DNA of 64,000 nt from an uncultured Saccharophagus sp. (GCA_937920545.1 CAKZUG010000002.1:62001-126000); one strand, 5' to 3'; shown: positions 9,855-20,900, counted from the stretch's first letter. Notes: a model not told the origin generated them from the letters alone. Numbers and translations are program-made.

Positions 9855-11252
9855 ATGAGTTTATCTGTCCTACTTGTCTTTATTGTTGCTGTTGTATTGG
9901 CGGCATTTATCATCGGAAAAACGCGGGCGCTTAAAGTGTCGGCGTTCCAAGGTGGTGCCAAAACGCTGAATTCACTCCCGTACTACTACGGTATGCTAAC
10001 CGCATTGTGGACAGGGATCCCCGCGATTATTTTGCTTATTTTATGGCAAATGTTTGACCGAACCATTATTGATAATTTAGTGATTCAATACCTACCTAGT
10101 GATGTCCAAAATATGGATGGCGAACAGCTTGGTTTGGTGATGAACCAAGTGTATACCTTGGTGGGCGGCCAGCAGGTAGGTGATGTTGCCCCTTATATTG
10201 AGCAAGCTGCAGCAAAGGTTAGCAAGCTTTACCGTATGAGTGAGTGGTTACAAACCAGCTTAATTACACTCGCCATGATTATTGGTGCTTTTGTGGTGTA
10301 CAAGCGCATTCACCCCGAGATGAAAGCCCGCAACCATATAGAGCTCTTTTTTAAATACTCGCTGTTAGGTTGTGCGTGTATTGCCATTATTACCACACTG
10401 GGTATTGTTTTTTCAGTTCTGTTTGAATCTATTATGTTTTTTCAGAAAGTCCCTGTGAGTGAGTTTTTATTTGGTACGCAGTGGAGCCCGCAGATGGCTA
10501 TCCGCAAAGATCAAGTGGGTAGCTCAGGCAGCTTTGGTGCAGTGCCATTATTTGTGGGTACCATGCTGATTGCATTCATTGCTCTGATTGTGGCCGTACC
10601 AACGGGTTTAATGTCGGCTATTTATTTGGCCGAATATGCCCCTAAAAAAATCCGCTCTATTTTTAAACCTTTGTTAGAAATTTTGGCCGGTATCCCAACA
10701 GTCGTTTATGGCTTCTTTGCCGCCTTAACCGTAGCGCCTTTTATTCGTGATTTAGCCTACAGCCTTGGTATAAACGAGTATATCTCGGTGAGTTCTGAAA
10801 GCGCCTTAGCCGCAGGCCTAGTCATGGGTGTGATGATTATCCCGTTTGTTTCATCGTTATCAGATGATGTTATCAATGCCGTGCCGCAATCGTTGCGTGA
10901 CGGTGCATTAGGGTTAGGTGCAACCAAATCAGAAGTGGTTAAGCAGGTTGTTATTCCTGCTGCGTTACCCGGTATTGTTGGCGGTGTATTGTTAGCGGCC
11001 TCGCGCGCCATTGGTGAAACCATGATTGTGGTGATGGCAGCGGGTATGGCGGCCAATTTAACAGCCAACCCACTCGATTCGGTGACCACCGTTACCGTAC
11101 AAATTGTGACATTACTTGTGGGCGACCAAGAGTTTGATAGCCCCAAAACGTTAGCGGCCTTTGCGCTTGGCCTTATGCTATTTATTGTCACCTTAGCGTT
11201 AAATTACATCGCACTACACGTGGTTAAAAAATATCGGGAGCAATACGACTAA
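9855..11252 (+). CDS. pstC: Phosphate ABC transporter permease PstC
   Basis: VPTGLMSAIYLAEYAPKKIRS, LAGIPTVVYGFFAALTV, ALGLGATKSEVVKQVVIPAALPGIVGG. Confidence 0.95.
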   Translation: MSLSVLLVFIVAVVLAAFIIGKTRALKVSAFQGGAKTLNSLPYYYGMLTALWTGIPAIILLILWQMFDRTIIDNLVIQYLPSDVQNMDGEQLGLVMNQVYTLVGGQQVGDVAPYIEQAAAKVSKLYRMSEWLQTSLITLAMIIGAFVVYKRIHPEMKARNHIELFFKYSLLGCACIAIITTLGIVFSVLFESIMFFQKVPVSEFLFGTQWSPQMAIRKDQVGSSGSFGAVPLFVGTMLIAFIALIVAVPTGLMSAIYLAEYAPKKIRSIFKPLLEILAGIPTVVYGFFAALTVAPFIRDLAYSLGINEYISVSSESALAAGLVMGVMIIPFVSSLSDDVINAVPQSLRDGALGLGATKSEVVKQVVIPAALPGIVGGVLLAASRAIGETMIVVMAAGMAANLTANPLDSVTTVTVQIVTLLVGDQEFDSPKTLAAFALGLMLFIVTLALNYIALHVVKKYREQYD

Positions 11253-12544
11253 TGTCAAATTCAAACACTACAGAATTAACCACCACGCAAATTGTGCAAA
11301 ACAGCCTTAAAAAGCGCTACCGTGCCGAGCGTCGCTTTAAAGCGTTTGGTATTGCCTCGGTGTGTGTGGGTGTGTTCGCCCTACTGATTTTATTTACTGA
11401 AATTATCAGTAAAGGTGTGGGTGCATTTACGCAAACATACGTTCAGTTAGAGCTAAAATTAGATAACGACGTGCTGGGTATTGATGATGTATCAAATCCC
11501 GATGCTTTTATGCAGGCTAACTACACCAAGGTAATTCGCAATGCATTAAAAGAGCAATTTCCCACGGTAAAAAAACGCCGTGACCGCCGTGCACTTTATG
11601 GCATGGTGAGTGTGGGTGCGAGCTACAAGCTACAAGCCGTTATTACCAAAAACCCAGATCTAATTGGCACCACGCAGAAATTTTGGGTTATCGCTGATGA
11701 TGACCTTGATACCTATTACAAAAGTTTATCGGATGCCGAGCCTTTTACTGGTCGCATGAACGATAAGCAGCAGGCATGGGTGCAAACGTGGGTCGATAAC
11801 AACCAAATTAAGCGTAAGTTTAATACCACTTTGTTTACCGCAGGCGATTCATCAGAGCCTGAACTTGCGGGTATTTTAGGTGCGCTGGTGGGTAGTTTGT
11901 TAACGTTAAGTGTGACGTTAATTTTATCATTCCCAATTGGTGTGGCCGCTGCGGTATATTTAGAAGAATACGCAAAGCGCAATAAAATCACCGATTTTAT
12001 TGAGGTCAATATCAATAACTTGGCCGCCGTGCCATCGGTTATTTTTGGTTTGCTGGGTTTGGCTATTTTCTTAAACTTTTTTGGTATGCCACGTTCAATA
12101 CCGCTTGTGGGTGGGTTAGTGCTTACTTTAATGACTTTACCGACTATTATTATATCGAGTCGCGCAGCCATTAAAGCCGTGCCTCCCTCTATTCGTGAAG
12201 CTGCATTGGGTATGGGGGCATCTAAAATGCAAATGATACTGCATCATGTTATCCCTTTGGCGATGCCGGGCATGTTAACCGGTGCCATTATTGGCTTGGC
12301 GCAAGCGTTAGGTGAGACAGCGCCACTGTTGATGATTGGTATGGTGGCCTTTATTGTTGATGTCCCTACGGGCATCACCGATTCAGCAACCGTGTTACCC
12401 GTACAGATCTTTTTATGGGCAGATAGCCCAGAGCGTGCTTTTGTTGAGCGTACCTCGGCCGCCATTATGGTGCTTTTGGTTTTCTTGATCAGTATGAACG
12501 GGATAGCTATTTGGTTGCGTAAACGTTTAGAGCGCCGCTGGTAG
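11252..12544 (+). CDS. pstA: Phosphate ABC transporter permease PstA
   Basis: FPIGVAAAVYLEEYAKRN, LAAVPSVIFGLLGLAIF, ALGMGASKMQMILHHVIPLAMPG; start overlaps pstC stop. Confidence 0.95.
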   Translation: MSNSNTTELTTTQIVQNSLKKRYRAERRFKAFGIASVCVGVFALLILFTEIISKGVGAFTQTYVQLELKLDNDVLGIDDVSNPDAFMQANYTKVIRNALKEQFPTVKKRRDRRALYGMVSVGASYKLQAVITKNPDLIGTTQKFWVIADDDLDTYYKSLSDAEPFTGRMNDKQQAWVQTWVDNNQIKRKFNTTLFTAGDSSEPELAGILGALVGSLLTLSVTLILSFPIGVAAAVYLEEYAKRNKITDFIEVNINNLAAVPSVIFGLLGLAIFLNFFGMPRSIPLVGGLVLTLMTLPTIIISSRAAIKAVPPSIREAALGMGASKMQMILHHVIPLAMPGMLTGAIIGLAQALGETAPLLMIGMVAFIVDVPTGITDSATVLPVQIFLWADSPERAFVERTSAAIMVLLVFLISMNGIAIWLRKRLERRW

Positions 12545-12592
12545 TCGATAAACACAGATTGAAATACACGAATGACTTGTAGAGAGCATAAC

Positions 12593-13429
12593 ATGAACAA
12601 TACAGCTGATGAAAAACCAGTCGATTTGCCAGAGCAGCATGACGACCACACAGTAGGCAAGCCCTTATTAAAAGACCCAAAAATAAGTGTACGTAATGCA
12701 AATGTATTTTATGGCGATAAACAAGCCGTGTTTGATGTCGATTTAGATATTGGTGCAAACCAAGTGATTGCCATGATTGGCCCGTCGGGCTGTGGTAAAT
12801 CGACGTTTTTACGATGCTTAAACCGTATGAATGACACGATTGATATTTGCCGTGTAACAGGCGAGATCAACCTAGATGGTCAAAACATCTATGATAAAAA
12901 GCTAGATGTGGTGCCATTGCGGGCAAAAGTGGGCATGGTTTTTCAAAAGCCTAACCCCTTCCCCAAATCGATTTACGATAACGTCGCTTATGGTCCTAAA
13001 ATTCATGGTTTGGCTAATCGCCGCTCTGAGCTTGACCAAATTGTAGAAACCAGCTTGACTAAAGCGGGTTTGTGGAACGAAGTGAAAGATCGCTTAGATC
13101 AGCCGGGTACGGGTTTATCGGGTGGCCAACAGCAGCGTTTATGTATTGCGCGTACCATTGCCGTTAGCCCCGAAGTGATTTTAATGGATGAGCCATGTTC
13201 GGCACTTGATCCTATTGCTACTGCAAAAATCGAAGAGCTTATCGCTGAGTTAAGCGAAAATTACACCATCGCGATTGTGACTCACTCTATGCAGCAAGCT
13301 GCACGTGTGTCGCACCGCACCGCCTATTTTCATATGGGCAAGTTGGTTGAGGTAAACAAAACGCAAAAAGTGTTTACCAACCCCGAACATTCATTGACAG
13401 AATCTTACATAACAGGACGTTTTGGTTAA
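12593..13429 (+). CDS. pstB: Phosphate ABC transporter ATP-binding protein PstB
   Basis: [45 protein letters not shown]; likely ATG at 12593. Confidence 0.97.
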   Translation: MNNTADEKPVDLPEQHDDHTVGKPLLKDPKISVRNANVFYGDKQAVFDVDLDIGANQVIAMIGPSGCGKSTFLRCLNRMNDTIDICRVTGEINLDGQNIYDKKLDVVPLRAKVGMVFQKPNPFPKSIYDNVAYGPKIHGLANRRSELDQIVETSLTKAGLWNEVKDRLDQPGTGLSGGQQQRLCIARTIAVSPEVILMDEPCSALDPIATAKIEELIAELSENYTIAIVTHSMQQAARVSHRTAYFHMGKLVEVNKTQKVFTNPEHSLTESYITGRFG

Positions 13430-13438
13430 GGAGAAAAC

Positions 13439-14158
13439 GTGGATAATTTACATATAGATCAGCACATATCGCAGCAGTTTAACGATGATTTAGAGAAACT
13501 GCGTACCAGCCTACTTGAAATGGGCGGCTTAGTTGAAAGGCAAATTACCGATGCGGTTAAAGCTATTGAGAATGCCGATGCTAGCTTAGCTGAAGAAGTC
13601 ATGGAGCGTGAAGACAGGGTCGATAAGTACGAAGTGAAGCTTGATAAAAGCTGTGTGCTTGTTTTAGCACGTCGACAGCCAGCGGCGTCTGATTTACGCT
13701 TAGTTATGACCGTTATTAAAGTGATTCGTGACCTAGAGCGCATGGGTGACGAGGCGAACAAAATTGCCAAAATGGCCATTGCATTAAATGACCAAGATAA
13801 TATTCAACGCGGTTACCATGAAGTTCGTCATATTGGTGCCAATGTGGTGAGTATTGTTAATGTGGCGCTCGATGCCTTTGCCCGTTTTGATGTGCAAGCC
13901 GCGATGAAAGTCGTGCGAGAAGATAAAAATATCGACCGTGAATACACCAGCTCGATACGCGAAATGATCACATTTATGATGGAAGATCCGCGCTCTATTA
14001 CGCATGTGATGAATATTATGTGGGCATTGCGTGCCCTTGAGCGTATTGGTGATCACGCTCGAAATATTGCCGAGCATGTGATTTATCTTGTACACGGTAC
14101 AGATGTGAGACACAACACAGCAAAAGAGATCGAGAAAAAACTAGCTGATAAAATGTAA
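13439..14158 (+). CDS. phoU: Phosphate signalling protein PhoU
   Basis: GTG start; HISQQFNDDLEKLRTSLLEMGGLVERQ, ALRALERIGDHARNIAEHVIYLV. Confidence 0.96.
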   Translation: MDNLHIDQHISQQFNDDLEKLRTSLLEMGGLVERQITDAVKAIENADASLAEEVMEREDRVDKYEVKLDKSCVLVLARRQPAASDLRLVMTVIKVIRDLERMGDEANKIAKMAIALNDQDNIQRGYHEVRHIGANVVSIVNVALDAFARFDVQAAMKVVREDKNIDREYTSSIREMITFMMEDPRSITHVMNIMWALRALERIGDHARNIAEHVIYLVHGTDVRHNTAKEIEKKLADKM

Positions 14159-14181
14159 GTGTTTAATTTATCGTTTGTAAT

Positions 14182-14211
14182 AAAAAACCCAGCAGTTGCT
14201 GGTTTTTTTAT
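14182..14211. terminator. Bidirectional terminator after phoU
   Basis: AAAAAACCCAGCAGTTGCTGGTTTTTTTA between convergent genes. Confidence 0.85.
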
Positions 14212-14233
14212 TGAAGCCTAAAATTACAAGCGC

Positions 14234-15103
14234 TTACTTTTCAATTTGAGAAAGTAAATCAGGGTTGGTGACTAAATTACGTACACCGTGACCGTGATCT
14301 TCATTAAATGTATTGCCTTCACACCATTTAGCAACCGATGCAATAGAGACTTTAACCACTTCAGGGCGAACGTTCCAGGTAACTTGTAATGGTGAACCTT
14401 GCTCGTTATAACTAGGGCCAGTTGTCGAGCCTGCATACGTGATAGGTGTGCCAGTGTTGCTTGGAATGTTAAGCGCTTGGTGGTAGCCGTTTTTCATACC
14501 GTGGGCAGCTAACTCAACAAAATCTTTGGCCTTTTTATCGTTAACAGCCACATAGACTTGTGTTTCAACGCGTAACTGTGGATTTTTAAGCGAGTCGCTT
14601 AAACAGGCACCTAGAGTTGGGCCTGGTGTGACTTGTGCCGTTGAGTGAACATAGTGCAGCTCGATGGTATCGCCCGATTTTAAGCTATGGCCCTTACCCG
14701 CACATACCGGTTTGCCGTAATCTTTTGTCTCTTTAGAAGATAATTTGCCTGAATAAGCATAACCGGTGTTATGGCCTTTCCCATCGCCGTTACCCACATG
14801 TTTGGTAAACTCGCCGCCTTTGTGCTCAGAGGCCACATGAAAGTGAATATTACACAGGTTCATTTCAGTATGTTTAGGTGCTTTGCTAAATAAGCGCTTA
14901 TTGGTGCCTTTGGTCAGATCAATATCGCGGGGCGATTGTGGGCCAAAGCCTTTACCTTCCGTGTTTTTAGCCAGTGCAGCACGCTGTTTTTCTACGATAT
15001 CGTCGCTAACGTGCTTGCTACTATGATCGCTCGCAAATGCACTGGATGTTGCCAAGGTGGCGGTGAGTACTAAAGAGCATGACGCCAGTATTTTTTTATT
15101 CAT
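14234..15103 (-). CDS. Delta-class carbonic anhydrase-like periplasmic protein
   Basis: Signal peptide MNKKILASCSLVLTATLATSSAFA; CNIHFHVASEHKGGEF and ELHYVHSTA resemble the zinc-His motifs of delta-class CAs. Confidence 0.75.
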   Translation of the reverse strand: MNKKILASCSLVLTATLATSSAFASDHSSKHVSDDIVEKQRAALAKNTEGKGFGPQSPRDIDLTKGTNKRLFSKAPKHTEMNLCNIHFHVASEHKGGEFTKHVGNGDGKGHNTGYAYSGKLSSKETKDYGKPVCAGKGHSLKSGDTIELHYVHSTAQVTPGPTLGACLSDSLKNPQLRVETQVYVAVNDKKAKDFVELAAHGMKNGYHQALNIPSNTGTPITYAGSTTGPSYNEQGSPLQVTWNVRPEVVKVSIASVAKWCEGNTFNEDHGHGVRNLVTNPDLLSQIEK

Positions 15104-15342
15104 ATGAACCTCAAAAGTAAAATGTGAAAAAGACACGTTTAGAGCAGGTTGTTAAAACATCGTTTTATTAAATTTAAACTAGAAATATATTCGTAGAAAT
15201 TGAAAATATAGATGCATTTTTCTCTTTTGTTTACGTTGTGTATTGCTCACTTTAACGGTCTTAAACATGGAAAAAAGAGCCCTTTATTCAAGGGTATCGC
15301 GCTCGTATTATTGTTAGTTTGAATGTGTTTGGTTATAAAACC

Positions 15343-15525
15343 TAGGGAACCTCTGATTAACCTCATAGCGTCTCTGCTCTAGGGCTCGCCCTTCGGGCTT
15401 TCAAGAAAGCCCGCCTGTCTGCGTTGACTTCGCTCGGAGGGCAGCCCGCCCGCCTTTCTCAGCCGCCTAAACAGGAAAACTTTCTGAAAGCCAGAGATAC
15501 CAAGAGTTTAATCAGAGGTTCCCTA
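15343..15525. mobile_element. MITE-like non-autonomous element with perfect 18 bp terminal inverted repeats
   Basis: TAGGGAACCTCTGATTAA (15343-15360) and TTAATCAGAGGTTCCCTA (15508-15525); 183 bp, GC-rich interior, no ORF; outer TA may be a target duplication. Confidence 0.8.
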
Positions 15526-15649
15526 AATAAAACAGTGAAAAAACGTGATCAAACAATAAATATAAGCTATAAGTTTATGGGTATTACTTGAATAAAAAGT
15601 GATCCAAAATTAAAAATAGTGATTTATATTGTGATTGCATCATGTGTTT

Positions 15650-15667
15650 GTCATATATTTGTAATAT
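15650..15667 (+). promoter_or_regulatory. PhoB box upstream of phosphate-type porin
   Basis: TTGTCATATATTTGTAAT, two 7-mers with 11-bp periodicity, about 60 bp before ATG. Confidence 0.7.
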
Positions 15668-15726
15668 AACTGCAATACTATCCCCTCACTAAATCAATGA
15701 AGCACGCTTTACTCTAGGACATAAAA

Positions 15727-16785
15727 ATGAAAAAACATACAAAATTATTTTCGGCTATCTTTTTTACAGGCTTATTACCTTTTACTGCTCAAGCTAGCGA
15801 TGATTTTGAAATCTCAACTAAAGGTGGTTTATCCATCAAAAAAACGGATGGTAGTGCTGCTTTTAAATTGGGTGGTCGTGTGCAATGGGATTACGATACA
15901 ACAAGCTCAGATTCTACCGATGAAGAAACATTTGAAATTCGTCGTGCTCGCTTAGCCGCAAAGGGCTACGTTGGTAATTGGGGTTATAAAATTCAAGTTA
16001 ATTTTGGTGAAGGTCGTGGCGGTGATGTCGCTGACTTGTATGCTAACTATACAGGTTTTGGTAAGGGGGCTGAAATTACTATCGGCCGGTTTAACCAGCC
16101 GTTTGGCTTAGAGGTTTTAACCAGCGCGAACTATATTTCAATGATAGAGCGTACAGCAGCGACGGAAGCTTTTGGGCCAGGCCGAAGCGGCGGTATCAAA
16201 ATTAGCGGTGTTTCAGGAAAAGATTTTACTTATGCCGCTGGTTTATTTCGTGATCCTGTTGGTGACGAAGCAGATGACAATATTGCAAGCCGTGCTTTTG
16301 TTGGCCGTGTGACCTATGCGCCCATCAATAATGGCGATTCCGTTTTACATTTGGGTGCGGCCACTAAATTTGGTGAGCAAGCTGATTCATTTGGTTTAGA
16401 AGCTGCAACTGTTTTAGGTTCATTTCATGCGCAAGCCGAGTATATGTCACGCGATGAAGACGATGCTGATGATACAGTAGATACGACTTACGTTCAGTTA
16501 GGCTATATCTTTACAGGTGAAACACGCCCTTATAAAGGGGGCACGTTTAAAGGCATCAAACCTAAAGATGGAACAGCGATAGAAGCGGTCATTCGTTATG
16601 AAAATGGTTTTGGTAAATATGCGGATGTTGGTTTGGGGACCGACGAAGGCTCTCAGTTAGCATTAGGCCTTAACTTTTATCCTAATAATCATGCGCGCAT
16701 TAGCATGAGTTACATGGACGCATCAACTGATACAGATAATTTAGATGGTGATGAGTTCCGTCTACGTGTTCAGTTTGTTTTCTAA
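15727..16785 (+). CDS. Phosphate-selective porin O/P family outer-membrane protein
   Basis: Signal peptide; FKLGGRVQWDYDTT, FEIRRARLAAKGYVGNWGYKIQVNF, ITIGRFNQPFGLE; terminal aromatic F. Confidence 0.88.
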   Translation: MKKHTKLFSAIFFTGLLPFTAQASDDFEISTKGGLSIKKTDGSAAFKLGGRVQWDYDTTSSDSTDEETFEIRRARLAAKGYVGNWGYKIQVNFGEGRGGDVADLYANYTGFGKGAEITIGRFNQPFGLEVLTSANYISMIERTAATEAFGPGRSGGIKISGVSGKDFTYAAGLFRDPVGDEADDNIASRAFVGRVTYAPINNGDSVLHLGAATKFGEQADSFGLEAATVLGSFHAQAEYMSRDEDDADDTVDTTYVQLGYIFTGETRPYKGGTFKGIKPKDGTAIEAVIRYENGFGKYADVGLGTDEGSQLALGLNFYPNNHARISMSYMDASTDTDNLDGDEFRLRVQFVF

Positions 16786-16810
16786 GCTATCCACGACTTA
16801 ATTTTTTAAA

Positions 16811-16834
16811 GCCACTTAGCGTGGCTTTTTTTTC
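16811..16834 (+). terminator. Rho-independent terminator after porin gene
   Basis: GCCACTTAGCGTGGC then T-tract. Confidence 0.85.
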
Positions 16835-16944
16835 GCCTTCAATTTATAAAACAAAAAATATAAGACCAATGTAAAACAGCAAAAATAAGCTATTATGACA
16901 TTAAAGAATCCTAACTTATTTCATAATAGATATCCGAGGTAACA

Positions 16945-17172
16945 ATGAAAGGCTCTTATTTCGTCTTTAATAAGATAATATTTATTTTGTTTCTTAGTGC
17001 TGTGTTAAGCGGATGCAAAAATGGTATTTCTGATTTAAGTCATCAAGAGTTGGCGAGTAAAAACGATCAGTGTGTAACAAATGAACCTACAGCGCCAGGC
17101 AGAGTAACCGCATGCGAAAACATTAAAAAAGAATGTCTTAAGCGTCGCAAGCAGGGAGTACACTTTTGTTGA
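16945..17172 (+). CDS. Small lipoprotein of unknown function
   Basis: 75 aa; lipobox LFLSAVLSGC; four further Cys in the C-terminal half. Confidence 0.6.
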   Translation: MKGSYFVFNKIIFILFLSAVLSGCKNGISDLSHQELASKNDQCVTNEPTAPGRVTACENIKKECLKRRKQGVHFC

Positions 17173-17313
17173 GGCGAAGCAAGATTCGTTTTATTTACAG
17201 ATACGCCTAACGGGTATGATTAAACTATTTAACTGTATTAGGTTACGAGAGTTTATATCTACACTAATACTACCCTGTTATACCTTACTATAACGCTTCA
17301 CTGAGCATCACAT

Positions 17314-18957
17314 ATGAATATATTTAAAAAATTTAATATAGGTACCAAGTTAATTATCGGGTTTGGTTTTATTTTAGGTGCGATGCTTATTATTACTATT
17401 GCTGTTTTTTTTAATGTAAAACAGCTCATGCAGTCTATTGAAGAGGTGAATTATACCAATAATGTTATTCGTACCGCAGAAAAGGCACGCACGGTATTGT
17501 TGCGTATGGAATCTAGCCAGCGTGGTTATATCATTACTAAAGATGAAAGTTATTTGACACCCTTTTATGAAGGAAAAGAATCATTTAATAGTATTGTTCA
17601 GCAATCTAAAAAATATATTAGTCATGATTCTTCACAATTTAAACGTTGGGATCAAGTACTCTCAAATAAAGATAAGTGGCTTAATGATGCAGCCTTACCA
17701 GAAATTGAGATGCGTAAAAAAATTAGTAATAATAGAAGTGGTATTATTACTGTTTCAAGAATGATAGAAACAGATAAAGGTAAAGACCTTATTGATTCTT
17801 TGCTCTCAAATTTAAATAAAATTATTGATCATGAAATGAAACTGATTGCTGAGCGCACAGAAAAACAAAGTTCAATTGCTGTCTTTACATTAGACTTTAC
17901 AATTATCGTAACAGCGATCGCCCTCATTTTAGGGATATTAATTGCGTATTATATTACTCATAACTTGGTGTCATCTATTAAAGAGACAAATAAGGCACTC
18001 ATAAATATCGCGACGGGTAATGGCGATTTAACCACAAGACTACCGGTTAACTCTGAGGATGAAATAGGCGAGCTGGCTAAAAATGTTAATGTTTTTATCG
18101 AGCGCTTACAGCGTATTATTGCATCCATTATTGATACCTCTGTACAAGTAGCTTCATCATCAAAAGGTATGGCCTCTACTGTTGAGGAGATAGCTATTGG
18201 AGTTGATAATCAAAAGCGCGAAACCTCAATGGTGGCTGCAGCAATTTCACAAATGAATAGTGCTGTACACGAGGTGGCAAAAAATGCAGGAGGCGCTTCT
18301 GATGCTGCAAATTCAGCTAACTGTCTAGCGCTTAATGGTAAAGAAACGGTCGATAGTGCTGTACAGGCAATTGAAAGTTTAGCGGGCGATATTGTTGAGT
18401 CATCTCATTCGATAGAAAAGGTACGTGATGACAGTGGCAATATTGGTACTGTATTAGACGTGATTAAAAGTATCGCAGAGCAAACTAACTTGTTAGCATT
18501 AAATGCGGCTATCGAGGCGGCGAGAGCAGGTGAGCAAGGCCGTGGGTTTGCTGTAGTGGCAGATGAAGTTAGAAGCCTCGCACAGCGCACACAAGAATCA
18601 ACCACTGAAATAGAAAGTTTAATCTCTGTTCTTCAAAACGGTGCTCAAAGCGCATTTGATGTTATGAGCGAAAGCCGTAATAAAGCACAAAACAGCGTAG
18701 AGCGTGCTCAAAAAGCGGGAGATGCATTACAATCTATTACCGCTGCCGTTAACAGTATTTTAAACTTGAATACACAAATCGCAACAGCATCTGAAGAGCA
18801 GAGCACAGTTTCTCAAGAGGTGCAAAGCAACGTATTAAATATTCAATCTATTGCAGAGCAATCATCTATGGGTGCTGAAAAAACGGCTAGGGCTAGTCAG
18901 GATTTGGCTGAACTCGGTGCTAAACTCAACGAGTTGGTTGGGCATTTTAAGGTATAA
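17314..18957 (+). CDS. Methyl-accepting chemotaxis protein
   Basis: Two TM segments, CHASE3-like sensor, HAMP, signalling hairpin [44 protein letters not shown]. Confidence 0.95.
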   Translation: MNIFKKFNIGTKLIIGFGFILGAMLIITIAVFFNVKQLMQSIEEVNYTNNVIRTAEKARTVLLRMESSQRGYIITKDESYLTPFYEGKESFNSIVQQSKKYISHDSSQFKRWDQVLSNKDKWLNDAALPEIEMRKKISNNRSGIITVSRMIETDKGKDLIDSLLSNLNKIIDHEMKLIAERTEKQSSIAVFTLDFTIIVTAIALILGILIAYYITHNLVSSIKETNKALINIATGNGDLTTRLPVNSEDEIGELAKNVNVFIERLQRIIASIIDTSVQVASSSKGMASTVEEIAIGVDNQKRETSMVAAAISQMNSAVHEVAKNAGGASDAANSANCLALNGKETVDSAVQAIESLAGDIVESSHSIEKVRDDSGNIGTVLDVIKSIAEQTNLLALNAAIEAARAGEQGRGFAVVADEVRSLAQRTQESTTEIESLISVLQNGAQSAFDVMSESRNKAQNSVERAQKAGDALQSITAAVNSILNLNTQIATASEEQSTVSQEVQSNVLNIQSIAEQSSMGAEKTARASQDLAELGAKLNELVGHFKV

Positions 18958-19065
18958 CATTATTGTTTTAAAAGAGAAGCCCTTGTAAAAAGGGCTCCTC
19001 TTCGGCTAAAAAAACTTTCACTATGAGTGAGTTGTTTAAGCGTGAGCTTTTTAATAGCGAGCTTT

Positions 19066-20334
19066 TTAAGAGTTTGGCTGTAGTTTTGTAAGCTGATCTT
19101 GCGCTGCTTTACCCACTTCACCTTTATCTTGAGCTGCAAACTTAAGTAATTCTACTGCTTTGTTTTTATCGCCCGCTTGATACGCATATTCACTCAAGTG
19201 GTATGCCGCAATAGGTGTAGGTAATTGCTGCATACTGTTGGATAGCGCAGACTCAGCTATATTTTTTTTGTTTAAGCTTTTTGCCGTTAACCCTTTTTGT
19301 AAATGTGTTAAGAAATAGTCGGGGTTAACTTTACTTGCTTTATCAAAGGCCGTTAATGCTTGTGACGACTTATTTTGAGCCTGTAATATTGTCCCTTTTG
19401 TTAAGTAGTATTTAGCCGCGTTAGGCTGTTTTCTAATCGCGGAATTAACTTGTGCTAGCGCCTCGGTGTAATTCTTTTTCTGAAATTGCTTCAGTGATTC
19501 GTTGTGTGTTGACTCCGCATTTTGATCGGTTGCTAGCTGTTTTGTCGCGCGCTTATATTGTATAGCGTTGCGTTTACCCTGCGGTAAAGTGGCTGCAATC
19601 GCTTTGTTTTTATCGACACGCTCTTGTGACGGCGGATGGCTCGAAAACAAACCGTCTAGCCAGTTTTCAGTTTTATTATTGGCTTTTAAGCTCACAAATG
19701 TTTGTTGTAATTCTACCGCGCCTTGGGGGTTGTAACCCGCTTTTACCATTAAATCAATACCGTAGCTATCCGCTTCTAACTCTTGATCTCGGCCATATTT
19801 AGCTTGCCACACGCCAGAAGCAAAGCTGGTGCCCATACCAATATATTGGGCATACTGATTATCTTTTGAGGCGAAACCGACCGCCAATGCACCAACTCCA
19901 ACTAACTGAGCTTGCGCCATTTGGCGTGCGCTGTGTTCTGCAGCGGCATGAATAATCTCATGCCCTAATACTGCCGCCAGTTGCGATTCATCGTCTAATA
20001 AAATTAATAAACCTGAGTTAATCGCTATTTTTCCGCCAGGTAACGCCCACGCATTGGGAACGTTATTATCAATGACGGTAAACTCGTAAGGTAATTTAAC
20101 CGGTGCATATGCTGCCAGCTTATTGCCGACACTGGCCACATAGAGATTAAGTTCAGGGTCGACAGCGTAGCGTCCACCTTGTTGCTGCAAGGACGGTTGG
20201 TACTGTTGCTTGCCAATACTAATTTGTTTGGCAATAGGCATGGTGAATTGTCGTTTGCCTGTTACGGCGTTTGTAGTACAACCTGCCATGACAAACGTTA
20301 ATGCTAAAACGCATGTGTAAAAAGTCTGCTTCAC
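19066..20334 (-). CDS. M48 family metalloprotease with C-terminal TPRs (lipoprotein; BepA/YfgC-like)
   Basis: Lipobox ALTFVMAGC; HEIIHAAAEHSARQ zinc motif; TPR-like repeats. Confidence 0.88.
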   Translation of the reverse strand: MKQTFYTCVLALTFVMAGCTTNAVTGKRQFTMPIAKQISIGKQQYQPSLQQQGGRYAVDPELNLYVASVGNKLAAYAPVKLPYEFTVIDNNVPNAWALPGGKIAINSGLLILLDDESQLAAVLGHEIIHAAAEHSARQMAQAQLVGVGALAVGFASKDNQYAQYIGMGTSFASGVWQAKYGRDQELEADSYGIDLMVKAGYNPQGAVELQQTFVSLKANNKTENWLDGLFSSHPPSQERVDKNKAIAATLPQGKRNAIQYKRATKQLATDQNAESTHNESLKQFQKKNYTEALAQVNSAIRKQPNAAKYYLTKGTILQAQNKSSQALTAFDKASKVNPDYFLTHLQKGLTAKSLNKKNIAESALSNSMQQLPTPIAAYHLSEYAYQAGDKNKAVELLKFAAQDKGEVGKAAQDQLTKLQPNS

Positions 20335-20417
20335 GGGGTAACTCCTGTATGGATTATAGGTAAAAGTAGTTAATATACACCCTGAAGATTAATTACGTAT
20401 TAAAAGTAAGGCAATTT

Positions 20418-20900
20418 ATGAAACAACTTCAAGAAATCGACTTATTTGCAGGTTTTAGACCAGATGGTGAGAAAGTCGCAGAAAAAATACAAGTAAAAGA
20501 TGTAGGCGAAGGTGAGTACGAGCTTGTACGTTCGCCGTGTTTTGCGAAAGGGCTAGCGCTGGGCGATAAAATTGCCTTCGACTCTAAAGATAATAGCTTT
20601 GAGCTAAAAACCCATTCGGGCAATATCTGTATTCGTGTTTATGCCCGCGATGACCTCAGTGCACTGCAAGCCGATATCACACCGCAAATTGAAAAAATGG
20701 GCGGCTCTCTCGATTACGAAAACCAACGTTTGCTCGTGTACAGCATCCATGTTAGTTGCGGTTTTAAAGAGATAGAGCGCGTATTTAACGACCATATTGA
20801 CGAAGATGCCGAGCAAATGTGGCTATACGGTAATGTCTATGACCCAACTGATGGCGTGACACCACTTAATTGGTGGCAAAGTATTCTTAACGAAAAATAA
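20418..20900 (+). CDS. DUF4265-like protein
   Basis: IQVKDVGEGEYELVRSPCFAKGLALGDKIAFD ... NWWQSI. Confidence 0.6.
   Translation: MKQLQEIDLFAGFRPDGEKVAEKIQVKDVGEGEYELVRSPCFAKGLALGDKIAFDSKDNSFELKTHSGNICIRVYARDDLSALQADITPQIEKMGGSLDYENQRLLVYSIHVSCGFKEIERVFNDHIDEDAEQMWLYGNVYDPTDGVTPLNWWQSILNEK

Noticed and set aside
10757-12171. Minus-strand ORFs opposite pstC and pstA
   Set aside because: Shadow ORFs of conserved permease genes
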